From Bacillota bacterium (GTDB lineage Bacteria; Bacillota; Clostridia; Oscillospirales; CAG-272), in NCBI GenBank assembly GCA_029219205.1, contig JAQXSY010000029.1, forward strand, positions 1 through 41,146: a stretch of 41,146 bases of DNA. Direction: 5' to 3'. Positions within the stretch are counted from its first letter, which is position 1. Every line of letters starts with the position of its first letter. A model generated the notes under the pieces. That model did no database searches. It was not told the origin of the DNA and was given only the letters and a program-made list of their open reading frames with translations. Positions 23,677 through 32,924 of this stretch are shown one piece after another. The position numbers and the translations under genes were made by a program.

Positions 23677-25728
23677 ATGGAAAACGGAAGATACCGTAAG
23701 GTCCGGGACATAACCTTGAATCTTGACTGTCCCGGCTGTCCCGTTAAGCCGAGACGCGCAACATTTTTATTTGACACTGCAAAAAATCTCCCGCTTCTTC
23801 AGGTGTTCCTCGAAAACACCGGCAGACGCGTAATAAAAGGAGTTTATCTAAAGCTTGTTTATTACGATAATTTCGGAAATGTCGTTCCCGACAACGGCAA
23901 AAGCTATAAAATCTGCGGCTTTCTGAATTTGGACTTTCACCCGGGCGCGACAGAAGGCGCTCATAAAGTTATTATTCTCCCGGGAGACGAAGTCGTTGAC
24001 TGCGACGTTTTTGTAACAAAGGTTATTTGTTCAAACAATGAAACTCTGCTGTTTAACGATTCCGATTATATACTTCCGTCGGAAATTAAGCCGAGGAAAA
24101 CCTCCTCAGGGTCGAAAAAGCGCAGCGGTAAGCTTGTGCTCGCCGGTCTTCTCGCCTCGGCGCTCCTTATATATATGTTGGTTGCGTTGGGAACTTATCT
24201 TTTCAAGGGCGCTTTTGTTTCCCCGGCAGACCGCTCAGCTATCAATAACCTTATTGAAACAAATAACTATGAAGACGCCATGAGCCGCGCGGAAAAAACG
24301 AAAAACTCTTCTCTTATAAGCGAAGTTGCGGAAAAAGCAGTCGATTATTATCTCGGTGAAAGCGACGCGGCTTCAGCTTCGCTATTTGTTTCAAAGCTTT
24401 CCGGAGACAAACGGAAAAGCGAGCTTGCCGCAAGTATAGCGGTAATGCTTAAAGAGGAAAAAGACTTTGTCTCGGCAAAAGAACTTGCCGAAAGCTGTGA
24501 AGAAGAAGAGCTCAAGGAAAAAATTATTTCCGAAGCTGTCGAATATTACTGCGGAAACTTCGACTACGACTCTGCGCTTGAGTTTGCGTCTGCATCCGAA
24601 GACGCTGAGCAGAAACGTCGGGTATACGACGAAGCCATCAAATACTTTGTAAGTCAGGAAAATTATTCCGAAGCGCTTGACTACGCAATAAAAACCGGCG
24701 ACGTGGACGCTCACGTTACGATATACGACGCCGCTATTCTTCAATACTATGAAAACGGAGACTATAACTCCGCGGCGCTTTACATCGCCAAAAGCGGAGA
24801 ATATGTCAGCGGGAAAATTACGTCATCGCTCATAGACCAGATCTTCGTTCTTGCGGATCCGGTTTATATAAGAACTCATCTCGATATTTTCTACGATTCC
24901 ATGTCGTTTGCACGCAAGCAGGCGCTTTTTGCATCGGTAATAGACGTATATAAAGAAGCGGTCGGCGTAACAAACAGCAAACGTGTCGCCGGAACGTCCG
25001 CGTTTACATTTACTAATATCTCTTCAATAGATACGAGCGAATTTCATACGGTCGGGCTGAAAAAGGACGGAACCGTTGTCGCTTCCGGAAACAACACATA
25101 TCGCCAGTGCGCAACGTCGGGATGGTCGAATATCGTTGCAATCGCAGCCGGAGAATGGCATACTGCTGCGGTGCGCAGCGACGGAACAGCGGTCGCAACC
25201 GGAAGCAACGAAAACCGTCAGTGCAACGTAACCGGCTGGCGCAAGCTTGTGGATATCGCCGCTGGCAGACGCCACACGGTTGGACTGAGAAGCGACGGCA
25301 CGGTCGTCGCTTGCGGCTCAAACGACTACGGTCAGTGCGACGTAAGCTCATGGACCGATATAATCGCCATTGCCTGCGGCGACACACATACAGTCGGACT
25401 GAAAAAGGACGGAACCGTCGTTGCAACCGGAAACGCGGCATTCGGAAGATGCAGCGTAAGCTCATGGACCGATATAGTCGCTATCTCCGCCGGTGACACG
25501 CATACCGTCGGGCTCCGTTCAAACGGAACGGTAGTTATGACGGGCCATCCGTACAGCGGCACATGCGGCGACGTATCGAGCTGGACAGACGTGGTCGCAA
25601 TCTCGGCAGGTTCTGTCTGCACAATGGGTTTGACCTCGTCCGGAACGATTCTGATAACCGGAGACGGCGCTCCAGATGTAAGCGGCATGCTGAATATCGC
25701 GGTGCCTGGCGCGGCATCCGATAACTGA
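23677..25728 (+). CDS. Membrane protein with helical-repeat region and C-terminal RCC1-type propeller
   Basis: The 683-residue protein starts with a cytoplasmic domain of about 150 residues of unknown type (a CPGCP pair, then beta-rich sequence), followed by a membrane segment (about 151-174). Residues 185-445 are helical, TPR-like pairs (for example NNYEDAMSRAEKT, NYSEALDYAIKTGD). Residues 448-683 are six repeats of about 39 residues of the bacterial RCC1 type (HTVGLKKDGTVVASG, SSWTDIVAISAG), likely a beta-propeller outside the cell. GGAGGT lies before the ATG. It ends the cluster. Function is unknown; a binding or scaffold role is inferred from the architecture. Confidence 0.85.
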   Translation: MENGRYRKVRDITLNLDCPGCPVKPRRATFLFDTAKNLPLLQVFLENTGRRVIKGVYLKLVYYDNFGNVVPDNGKSYKICGFLNLDFHPGATEGAHKVIILPGDEVVDCDVFVTKVICSNNETLLFNDSDYILPSEIKPRKTSSGSKKRSGKLVLAGLLASALLIYMLVALGTYLFKGAFVSPADRSAINNLIETNNYEDAMSRAEKTKNSSLISEVAEKAVDYYLGESDAASASLFVSKLSGDKRKSELAASIAVMLKEEKDFVSAKELAESCEEEELKEKIISEAVEYYCGNFDYDSALEFASASEDAEQKRRVYDEAIKYFVSQENYSEALDYAIKTGDVDAHVTIYDAAILQYYENGDYNSAALYIAKSGEYVSGKITSSLIDQIFVLADPVYIRTHLDIFYDSMSFARKQALFASVIDVYKEAVGVTNSKRVAGTSAFTFTNISSIDTSEFHTVGLKKDGTVVASGNNTYRQCATSGWSNIVAIAAGEWHTAAVRSDGTAVATGSNENRQCNVTGWRKLVDIAAGRRHTVGLRSDGTVVACGSNDYGQCDVSSWTDIIAIACGDTHTVGLKKDGTVVATGNAAFGRCSVSSWTDIVAISAGDTHTVGLRSNGTVVMTGHPYSGTCGDVSSWTDVVAISAGSVCTMGLTSSGTILITGDGAPDVSGMLNIAVPGAASDN

Positions 25729-25745
25729 GCTCATATAAAAGCAAC

Positions 25746-25788
25746 AAAAATCGGCAAAAGCCAAAAAAGATGGCTTTTGCCGATTTTT
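25746..25788. terminator. Bidirectional terminator ending the envelope cluster and the valS unit
   Basis: AAAAATCGGCAAAAGCCA (25746-25763) pairs with TGGCTTTTGCCGATTTTT (25771-25788), an 18-base nearly perfect stem with A and T flanks on both sides. It serves the plus-strand cluster and the convergent ymdB unit, whose stop codon touches it. Confidence 0.93.
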
Positions 25789-26576
25789 TATATTTCAATA
25801 CAAATGCGTTTCACAGATAAAGTTTTTCCTGTTCCGGTATCGATTCTGAACACAGCGCCGTTAAGCCTGATATTTCCCTTTGCGGTTTCAAATCTGACTG
25901 GTATGTGATTTTTCAGATACTCGATTATCCTTGCGGTTTCAACTCCGAGCACCGAATCAAGCGGTCCGGTCATACCGAGATCCGTAATATATCCTGTGCC
26001 TTTGGGAAGTATTCGTTCGTCAGCCGTCTGAACATGAGTATGCGTTCCGAACACAACGCTTACTCTTCCGTCAAGATAATTTGCAAGGGCGATTTTTTCG
26101 GAAGTTGCCTCCGCATGAAAATCCAGTACAGACACGTCATATTTTCCGCATGCAGTCTCAAGAATCCGATCCGACGTTTCAAACGGACAGGCAAGCGGAT
26201 TCATATAAACTGTTCCGGCCATATTGAACACAAGCACTCGAACTCCGTGAATTTCGTATATTCCCCATCCTCTGCCCGCAAGCTCGGCCCTGTAGTTTGC
26301 GGGGCGGAGGATGTCGGAATTGCCGTCAAGAAACTGCCTCAGATCGCGTTTCTGCCAAACGTGATTTCCGGTTGTTATAACATCCGCGCCGGACGCTTCA
26401 ATCTCCTCCGCCGTCGCACGGTCAAGACCGTTTCCCTCTGCGGCATTCTCGGCGTTGACTATTGCCATATCGGCGCCGTATTCACTTTTCAGGCCTTCAA
26501 GCCGCGCGCACAGAAGCCGTGCCGCCTCTTGTCCGACAACGTCTCCGATACATAGTATAACAAATTCTTTATTCAT
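25788..26576 (-). CDS. YmdB-family metallophosphoesterase
   Basis: The 262-residue protein matches the YmdB (TIGR00282) family, dinuclear metal phosphodiesterases that hydrolyse cyclic nucleotides and affect biofilm and motility decisions in B. subtilis. Metal-ligand blocks appear in order: ILCIGDVVG, NAENAAEGNG, TTGNHVW, DFHAEATSEK and GTHTHVQTAD, with TDLGMTGP after. Length is standard. It is the third gene after valS and the DUF4349 gene, so it may come under the valS T-box. Confidence 0.95.
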   Translation of the reverse strand: MNKEFVILCIGDVVGQEAARLLCARLEGLKSEYGADMAIVNAENAAEGNGLDRATAEEIEASGADVITTGNHVWQKRDLRQFLDGNSDILRPANYRAELAGRGWGIYEIHGVRVLVFNMAGTVYMNPLACPFETSDRILETACGKYDVSVLDFHAEATSEKIALANYLDGRVSVVFGTHTHVQTADERILPKGTGYITDLGMTGPLDSVLGVETARIIEYLKNHIPVRFETAKGNIRLNGAVFRIDTGTGKTLSVKRICIEI

Positions 26577-26585
26577 AAAGTCTTA

Positions 26586-27566
26586 TCACTTATTTTCGGC
26601 ATCCCCGTTTGAAGCATCCGCATTTATGTTTTTACGGAACTGCTCCGTGCGGAGCGCCGCCTTTCTGCGGCTGCGTTTAACCGCGCCCGCAATGATAAAC
26701 ACTATGCAAGCCGCTATGACCGCAAAAATTATTATCCCGGGAAGAGCGTATATAAATCCGATTGCAAAATTCTCGCATCCCGAAACAAAATTCTTCCAAG
26801 AAGCAGCAGCCGCCGATGAGAAGCGTTCTCCGAAGTTTTTCGGCGCTTGATTTATCTCGGTATACTCAACCACCTCGCTAAGCGAGATACTGACCGTCGC
26901 GTAGGTTACGCTGTTGTCATACCGCTTCATCTGCGAAGTCATTTTTTCGATCTGATACCTTACATCCGAAAGAGCCGAATTCAGCTCAAGCATATAATTT
27001 AGCTCATCCGCTTTTTCAAGCATTTCAAGAAGCCGTTTTTCCTGAATCTCAAGCGAGTTCAACCGCGCCTCAGTATCGTAATACTCATCGGAAATATCGA
27101 CAGATCCGGTCGTTTTTTTCAGCATGTTATACTTCGCCTCTATACCGGATACGTATTCGTCAAGCGAGTCCGCGGGAATTCTTACAGTATACGACGCCGT
27201 ACGCTGAACAACTCCGGAGTACACGCTTTTTCCGGTCACGCCGGAGCTTTCGATATAACCGCCGAGAACTTCGGCGGATGACTCTATATCGTTTAACGCT
27301 GAGTCGAAATCCTTTGTTTCAATGCTGAGCTGACAGGTGCGGACCAGCTTTCGGTTTTCGTTTTGCGCCGGTGCTTTAGCTTCATAATCCAAATCATATG
27401 AATATTCCGGAGCAACGTTCTCGCTGAAAACCCTGTTTCCGTCGTAATAATCTTCTTTAGGAGAGGCGCTGTCTCCGTTGAACGAAGAGCTGCATGATGT
27501 AAACAGAGCGGCGACAACAAGCAGCGCCGTAACTAGACAGATTAATCTGGTGTAGCTTTTTTTCAT
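26586..27566 (-). CDS. DUF4349-domain lipoprotein
   Basis: The 326-residue protein has a lipoprotein signal (ALFTSC, Cys26). The DUF4349 domain spans about residues 70-285: LVRTCQLSIETKDFDSAL, GGYIESSGVTG, TVRIPADSLDEYV, then a coiled coil around ARLNSLEIQEKRLLEMLEKA and VSISLSEV. A membrane segment follows (about 275-298), then a basic cytoplasmic tail, so the protein is held at both ends. The family function is unknown. It begins 47 bases after valS and ends 9 bases before ymdB. Confidence 0.9.
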   Translation of the reverse strand: MKKSYTRLICLVTALLVVAALFTSCSSSFNGDSASPKEDYYDGNRVFSENVAPEYSYDLDYEAKAPAQNENRKLVRTCQLSIETKDFDSALNDIESSAEVLGGYIESSGVTGKSVYSGVVQRTASYTVRIPADSLDEYVSGIEAKYNMLKKTTGSVDISDEYYDTEARLNSLEIQEKRLLEMLEKADELNYMLELNSALSDVRYQIEKMTSQMKRYDNSVTYATVSISLSEVVEYTEINQAPKNFGERFSSAAAASWKNFVSGCENFAIGFIYALPGIIIFAVIAACIVFIIAGAVKRSRRKAALRTEQFRKNINADASNGDAENK

Positions 27567-27613
27567 GTTTTTGACCCTTTCTGTTTTAAATCAGCCTCTT
27601 CGGAAACCATGCG

Positions 27614-30268
27614 TTATTTAAGCTGGGCAAGCGCAGCCTCGGTTGACGAGAGCGTATCCTGATACTTGCGCAGTTTTGCGCGCTCTCCTTCAACTACCTC
27701 CGCCGGCGCTTTTGAAACAAAGCTTTCGTTAGACAGCTTCTTTTCGAGCCTGATTATTTCATTAAGCAAGTCCTGCTTTTCCTTGGTCAGACGCGCAAGT
27801 TCTTTTTCGGTATCTATAATATCGGCTAACGGAATATAAATCGTCGCCGAATCGGTTATTATGCGAAGAGCGTTGTCTTCGTCAACGCTGTCGCATATTT
27901 CAACCGACGATGCCGAGGCAAGACGTGTGAAGAATGCCTTTGTTGCGTCGCAGAATACGTCTTTACGCTCGGTTACAATATAAACCGTCGCCTTCTTTGA
28001 CGGAGGAACGTTTTTATCCGCACGTGCTCTGCGTATCGCTTTTATTGCCTCGATTACGCAGGTCATTCTCGCTTCCTCGCAGGCATATTCAAACCGCTGA
28101 CTCTGCTCCGGATAAGCGCTTATCATTATGCTATCTCCTTCATGAGGCAGCGACTGCCAAATTTCCTCCGTTATGAACGGAAGGAACGGATGAAGCAGCT
28201 TCATTGTTCCGCCGAGAACGTAAACCAATACGTTCTGCGCGGTACGGCAGCCTTCGCTTTCCTTATCGGCAAGTCTGATCTTCGCAAGTTCAATATACCA
28301 ATCGCAGAATTCGTCCCAAATGAAATCGTACAGCTTCGACAGCGCAACTCCCAGCTCATAACTGTCGAGATTTGCTCTGACTTCTCCGACCAGACGGTTA
28401 TAACGTGATAGAATCCACTTATCCTCAAGCGAAAGCTTTTCATCGTCCGGCAGTTCAGCCTTCTCTATATCGAGATTCATAAGAACAAAGCGCGATGCGT
28501 TCCATATTTTGTTTGCGAAATTGCGCGCAGCTTCAATCTTTTCGTCAGAAAAACGCATATCATTTCCGGGTGAGTTACCGGTTGCAAGCGCAAAGCGGAG
28601 AGCGTCGGCGCCGTACTTTCCGATAATTTCAAGAGGATCAATACCGTTTCCGAGAGATTTCGACATCTTGCGTCCCTGCTCGTCTCTGACCAATCCGTGT
28701 ATAAAGACGTCGGGAAACGGAATTTGTTCCTTAATAGGACGATTTTTTTCTCCCATATTTTCAATTCCCATGAAAATCATCTTTGAAACCCAGAAAGTTA
28801 TGATATCATAGGCAGTAACCAGAACGCTTGTCGGATAAAAACGCTTGAGATCCTCCGTTTCGTCCGGCCAGCCGAGCGTTGAGAAAGGCCAAAGCGCCGA
28901 AGAAAACCACGTATCAAGCACGTCTTCGTCCTGACGCATCGGCTTGCCGCACTTCGGGCAGCATTCCGGAGCGTCTTCGGCAACAACAACCTCTCCGCAG
29001 CTGTCGCAGTAGTAAGCCGGTATGCGGTGTCCCCACCAAAGCTGACGGGAAATGCACCAGTCGTGTATATTCTCCATCCAATTAAGATATATTTTTGAGA
29101 AGCGTTCCGGTATATATCGGATATCGCCGTCCTTAACGACCTTGATCGCCGGTTCGGCAAGCGGCTTCATAAGCACAAACCACTGCTTCGACGCTATCGG
29201 CTCTACTATGCTTCCGCAGCGGTAGCAATGCGCAACGTTGTGCGAATGCTCCTCAACTTTTACAAGATATCCGAGCGCTTCAAGATCGGACACGATCGCT
29301 TTTCTTGCGTCGAATCTGTCCATACCGGCGTACTTGCCGCCGTTTTGGTTGATTTTTCCGCTGTTGTCTATAACGATTATCTGCTCAAGATTGTGGCGCT
29401 GACCCATTTCAAAGTCGTTGGGGTCATGGCACGGCGTTATCTTTACGCAGCCAGTACCGAATTCACGGTCAACATAGTCGTCGGCAATAACCGGAATCTC
29501 TCTGTTCATAAGCGGCAGTATCAGAGTTTTTCCTACAAGGTGCTTATATCTTTCGTCGTCGGGATGAACCGCAACGGCAGAGTCTCCGAGCATCGTTTCA
29601 GGACGCGTAGTCGCAACCGTAACATACTCGCCTTCGCTGCCCTTGACCGGATAGCGTATATGCCAGAAATGGCCGCTTACTTCCTTGTGCTCGACCTCAG
29701 CGTCGGACAGCGCCGTATTGCAGTGCGGACATATGTTCGTTATACGAAGTCCCTGATATATCAGTCCCTTGTCGTAAAGCGAAACAAAAACCTTCTTTAC
29801 GGCACGCGAAAGGTTTTCGTTCATAGTGAACGCCTCTCGAGACCAGTCGCAGGAGGAGCCCAGCTTTTTCAGCTGATTTATGATGCGTCCGCCGTATTTG
29901 TTTTTCCATTCCCAGACAAGCTTGAGGAACTCATCGCGCCCGATGTCGTGGCGTGAAAGTCCCTTCTCTTTGCGAAGCATTTCTTCAACCTTGATCTGCG
30001 TGGCGATTCCGGCGTGGTCGGTTCCGGGAATCCAAAGCGTTTCATAACCGCACATACGCTTATAACGTACCAATATATCCTGAAGCGTATTGTTAAGCGC
30101 GTGTCCCATATGAAGCTGTCCGGTTACGTTGGGAGGCGGAATAACGACAGAAAAAGCAGGTGAGTTTTTGTCGCCCGAGGGCTTAAAATACCCGTTTTCC
30201 TCCCAGAATTTGTATAAGCGGTCCTCAAAGTCCGCGGGATTATAGGTTTTTGGTAATTCGTAAGGCAT
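27614..30268 (-). CDS. valS: Valine--tRNA ligase
   Basis: At 884 residues this is a full-length ValRS. The HIGH motif is at residues 53-56 ([10 protein letters not shown]), the editing region includes [19 protein letters not shown], and KMSKS is at 534-538 ([14 protein letters not shown]). A zinc-finger-like CDSCGEV...CPKCGK pair lies in the middle, and the C-terminal tRNA-binding coiled coil ([20 protein letters not shown]) is intact. It starts downstream of a T-box leader at 30322-30600. Charging state of tRNA-Val should therefore control its transcription. Confidence 0.98.
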   Translation of the reverse strand: MPYELPKTYNPADFEDRLYKFWEENGYFKPSGDKNSPAFSVVIPPPNVTGQLHMGHALNNTLQDILVRYKRMCGYETLWIPGTDHAGIATQIKVEEMLRKEKGLSRHDIGRDEFLKLVWEWKNKYGGRIINQLKKLGSSCDWSREAFTMNENLSRAVKKVFVSLYDKGLIYQGLRITNICPHCNTALSDAEVEHKEVSGHFWHIRYPVKGSEGEYVTVATTRPETMLGDSAVAVHPDDERYKHLVGKTLILPLMNREIPVIADDYVDREFGTGCVKITPCHDPNDFEMGQRHNLEQIIVIDNSGKINQNGGKYAGMDRFDARKAIVSDLEALGYLVKVEEHSHNVAHCYRCGSIVEPIASKQWFVLMKPLAEPAIKVVKDGDIRYIPERFSKIYLNWMENIHDWCISRQLWWGHRIPAYYCDSCGEVVVAEDAPECCPKCGKPMRQDEDVLDTWFSSALWPFSTLGWPDETEDLKRFYPTSVLVTAYDIITFWVSKMIFMGIENMGEKNRPIKEQIPFPDVFIHGLVRDEQGRKMSKSLGNGIDPLEIIGKYGADALRFALATGNSPGNDMRFSDEKIEAARNFANKIWNASRFVLMNLDIEKAELPDDEKLSLEDKWILSRYNRLVGEVRANLDSYELGVALSKLYDFIWDEFCDWYIELAKIRLADKESEGCRTAQNVLVYVLGGTMKLLHPFLPFITEEIWQSLPHEGDSIMISAYPEQSQRFEYACEEARMTCVIEAIKAIRRARADKNVPPSKKATVYIVTERKDVFCDATKAFFTRLASASSVEICDSVDEDNALRIITDSATIYIPLADIIDTEKELARLTKEKQDLLNEIIRLEKKLSNESFVSKAPAEVVEGERAKLRKYQDTLSSTEAALAQLK

Positions 30269-30321
30269 GTCTGATTCTCCTTATATAGATTATATTCATT
30301 TTATAGCATTTTTAACCGGGA

Positions 30322-30362
30322 TCAAAAAAACAAAAAGCCCCGAAATCAAATGATTTCGGGGC
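30322..30362 (-). terminator. T-box-controlled terminator before valS
   Basis: On the minus strand GCCCCGAAATCA (30362-30351) pairs with TGATTTCGGGGC (30348-30337), a 12-base stem followed by TTTTTGTTTTTTT. It is mutually exclusive with the antiterminator that contains the T-box core. Confidence 0.93.
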
Positions 30363-30600
30363 GCTGAAAGCGCGGTACCACCCGGTATTTATAACTTCAG
30401 CCGCCTGAAAAGCGGTGTCCGCCGTAACGCGCGGAACGCGTCGCCGCTTATCTCAAATTGAGTTCACCGGCGCGGGAACGGCGCATAACGCCGTATAAAA
30501 GACGACTTCAACGCTGCCGAATACCGTGCTTTCAGCCTGTGCACGGCTCTCTGTGAAACGGCTTCACGCCTACTGCTTCTTTTGCTCCATTTAAATTATA
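30322..30600 (-). promoter_or_regulatory. T-box riboswitch for valS (tRNA-Val sensing)
   Basis: On the minus strand the T-box core GGGTGGTACCGCG is at 30383-30371. In it, UGGU would pair with the acceptor end of a tRNA whose discriminator base is A, as in tRNA-Val. Stem I is readable: GGCG and GCCGT near the 5' end pair with ACGGC and CGCC, and an apical CCGTGC/GCACGG stem holds the loop with ACAGGCTGAAA. The specifier position falls in GTTGAAGTCGTC, giving a GUC valine codon (two adjacent GUC at 30506-30501). Binding of uncharged tRNA-Val should favour the antiterminator. The specifier register is inferred by eye. Confidence 0.93.
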
Positions 30601-30607
30601 TATGATA

Positions 30608-30636
30608 ATTATATAACGTGCAAAAAAATTTGTCAA
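30608..30636 (-). promoter_or_regulatory. Consensus sigma-A promoter for valS
   Basis: On the minus strand TTGACA (30636-30631), exactly 17 bases, then TATAAT (30613-30608): a perfect match in both boxes. It lies just after the asnA stop and about 10 bases before the T-box leader. Confidence 0.93.
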
Positions 30637-30644
30637 GCATTTTC

Positions 30645-31652
30645 TCAAAGCAGAGTAATATTATTTTCGCGGCATACTCGTACTGTCTCTTCATCCCAAA
30701 GCGACGCCTGAACTTCTCCGATATGCGCTTTTCTTAAGAAAAACATACACATTCTCGACTGACCGATGCCGCCGCCGACAGTAAACGGAAGCTCGCCGTT
30801 TAAAAGTGCTGACTGGAACGGGAGTTTCGCTCTCTCGGGGCATCCCCGAATCTCAAGCTGACGCATAAGCGACGCTTCGTCAACGCGTATTCCCATGCTT
30901 GAAAGCTCAAACGCAATATCGAGCACTGGATAATAAACGATTATATCTCCGTTCAGATTCCAGTCGTCATAGTCGGGCGCGCGACCGTCGTGGATAATGC
31001 CGCTTTTAAGCGCGCCGCCTATTTTCATTACAAATACCGCGCCGAATTCTCTGGCAGCCTTATATTCGCGCTCCTTTGGAGTAAGAGACGGATATTTGTC
31101 CTCAAGCTCCTGAGTCGTTATAAACTCGATTGTCTCCGGAAGAAGCGGATACGCAAACGAATAATCATCGGCGATATACTGCTGTGTATGCTTAATCGCA
31201 CGGTAAATACGGCGCACCATTGTTTTAAGAGTTTCCTCAGTGCGTTCCTCGCGGTTGATAATACGCTCCCAGTCCCACTGATCAACAAATACGGAATGAA
31301 TATTGTCGGTATCCTCGTCACGGCGGATTGCGTTCATATCGGTATAAAGACCTTCACCGTGACTGAACCCGTATTCTTTCAACGCATAACGCTTCCATTT
31401 TGCCAAAGACTGAACAATCTCGGCATCGGCGCACATGTCCTTAATATCAAATCCGACAGGACGTTCGATCCCGTTCAAAGTATCGTTCAGTCCGGACGAC
31501 GCGCGAACGAAAAGCGGCGCGGAAACACGCGTAAGATTGAGCTGGATCGCAAGATCACGCTCAAAAAAGTCTTTTACCTTTTTGATCGCATGCTGAGTCT
31601 GCTTGATATCAAGAATCGACTTATATCCTTCCGGAATTATTATCCTGTTCAT
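30645..31652 (-). CDS. asnA: Aspartate--ammonia ligase (asparagine synthetase A)
   Basis: AsnA makes asparagine from aspartate, ATP and ammonia; its fold is that of class II aminoacyl-tRNA synthetases. The 335-residue protein shows the family blocks VSAPLFVRASSGLNDTLNG, VQSLAKWKRYALKEYGF, GEGLYTDMNAIRRDED, SVFVDQWDWERI and the C-terminal LPFTVGGGIGQSRMCMFFL. The presence of the ammonia-dependent enzyme agrees with an anaerobe. Its promoter is at 31685-31713, and it precedes valS without a clear terminator between. Confidence 0.97.
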   Translation of the reverse strand: MNRIIIPEGYKSILDIKQTQHAIKKVKDFFERDLAIQLNLTRVSAPLFVRASSGLNDTLNGIERPVGFDIKDMCADAEIVQSLAKWKRYALKEYGFSHGEGLYTDMNAIRRDEDTDNIHSVFVDQWDWERIINREERTEETLKTMVRRIYRAIKHTQQYIADDYSFAYPLLPETIEFITTQELEDKYPSLTPKEREYKAAREFGAVFVMKIGGALKSGIIHDGRAPDYDDWNLNGDIIVYYPVLDIAFELSSMGIRVDEASLMRQLEIRGCPERAKLPFQSALLNGELPFTVGGGIGQSRMCMFFLRKAHIGEVQASLWDEETVRVCRENNITLL

Positions 31653-31684
31653 AAAAATATTCCTCTTAAAATATAATAATATAT

Positions 31685-31713
31685 ATAATACACCGTTTTA
31701 ACCTTTTTGTCTA
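31685..31713 (-). promoter_or_regulatory. Sigma-A promoter for asnA
   Basis: On the minus strand TAGACA (31713-31708), 17 bases, then TATTAT (31690-31685). It is in a very A/T-rich divergent region of 166 bases between asnA and galM. No confident galM promoter was identified on the other strand. Confidence 0.75.
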
Positions 31714-31818
31714 TACGTTTTTTTATTGTTTAAAATAAATTAATTATTTATAGATTTAATATGAAATAAAAATACGGTATTATTGTATACAGCAACACAA
31801 AACAAAGGAGCTGGAAAT

Positions 31819-32835
31819 ATGAGCATCATCAAGGAATTTTTTGGGAATATGCCCGAAGGACAGGCTGTCTATGCTTATAAAATGACAAACACAAGCGGGA
31901 TATCCGTTACGGTTCTGTCGCTCGGCGGTATTGTACAGCAGATTGTGACTCCGGACAAAAACGGTATATCCGGCGACATAGTATGCGGATTTGATACGGT
32001 CGAAGGCTATTTAACCGGCGGCGGATACCACGGCGCAATAATCGGGCGCTATGGAAATCGAATTGCGGACGGAAAATTTACTCTCGGCGGAAAAGAATAT
32101 ACTCTTTGCAAAAACGAAAACAATCTGACGCATCTGCACGGCGGCGCTTCCGGCTTCAACCTCAAGCTTTGGGACGTTGAATGCGTCAGAGGGGAAAACG
32201 CCGAATCGCTCGTCCTGCGAACGGTATCGGAAGACGGTGAAGAAGGCTATCCCGGCAGACTTGACGTTAAAGTCACATACACTCTCGGAAACGACAATTC
32301 GCTTTCGATCCGATATGAAGCGGATTCGAGCGCCGACACAATTTTTAATCCGACAAACCACACATATTATAATCTCAAGGGCTATGCGGGAGGCTCGATT
32401 CTCAATACCGAGCTTACGCTGAAATGCGAAAGCTACAACACAACCGACGACCGGCTCATTCCGACCGGTATCGCGCCGGTTGCGGGCACAGAGTTTGACT
32501 TCACTTCTCCTCGAATGATCGCACGCCCCTATGATCACAATTTTTTACGTACGGAAAGCGGCTTCGGTGAGACTGCTTATGCTTTCGACCGTTTTTCAGG
32601 CAGAACGCTCACGCTTTACACCGATATGCCCGCTGTACAGCTCTACACCGCAGGCTGTATGAACGAGCCGGTTCCTTTCAAAAAGGGCGTGCCTCAGAGA
32701 CCGCTTCATGCTTTCTGTCTTGAAACTCAGTTTTGTCCCGATTCGCCGAATCACCCCGATTTTCCCTCGTGCGTACTGCCGAAAGGCCGTCATTTCGATT
32801 CGCTGACGAAGTTTGTTTTCGGAGTGATCGGCTGA
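31819..32835 (+). CDS. galM: Aldose 1-epimerase (mutarotase)
   Basis: GalM interconverts the alpha and beta anomers of galactose and glucose. Start ATG 31819 has AAAGGAG at 31804-31810; an upstream in-frame start at 31783 is not supported. The 338-residue protein carries the family blocks GIVQQIVTPDKNG, GRYGNRIADGKFTL, LHGGASGFNLKLWDVE, NPTNHTYYNL (active-site His) and CLETQFCPDSPNHPDFP (active-site Glu). No Leloir genes are adjacent, so its sugar pathway cannot be read from context. Confidence 0.96.
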   Translation: MSIIKEFFGNMPEGQAVYAYKMTNTSGISVTVLSLGGIVQQIVTPDKNGISGDIVCGFDTVEGYLTGGGYHGAIIGRYGNRIADGKFTLGGKEYTLCKNENNLTHLHGGASGFNLKLWDVECVRGENAESLVLRTVSEDGEEGYPGRLDVKVTYTLGNDNSLSIRYEADSSADTIFNPTNHTYYNLKGYAGGSILNTELTLKCESYNTTDDRLIPTGIAPVAGTEFDFTSPRMIARPYDHNFLRTESGFGETAYAFDRFSGRTLTLYTDMPAVQLYTAGCMNEPVPFKKGVPQRPLHAFCLETQFCPDSPNHPDFPSCVLPKGRHFDSLTKFVFGVIG

Positions 32836-32846
32836 CCCGTTTCCTG

Positions 32847-32875
32847 TTGACAAGCATATGTTACTGTGATAAAAT
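32847..32875 (+). promoter_or_regulatory. Sigma-A promoter for the 106-residue protein
   Basis: TTGACA (32847-32852), 17 bases, then TAAAAT (32870-32875). It starts 12 bases after the galM stop, giving the small gene its own transcript. Confidence 0.85.
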
Positions 32876-32924
32876 ATTATAATGTAAGGAAATAAAAAAT
32901 TATTTATTCGGAGGAGTGGATAAA

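Noticed and set aside
29228-29956. Plus-strand open frame of 242 codons opposite valS
   Set aside because: Antisense shadow of conserved ValRS sequence, with no start signal or domain.
30990-31676. Plus-strand open frame of 228 codons opposite asnA
   Set aside because: Antisense shadow of AsnA; its composition is that of a reverse-complement translation.
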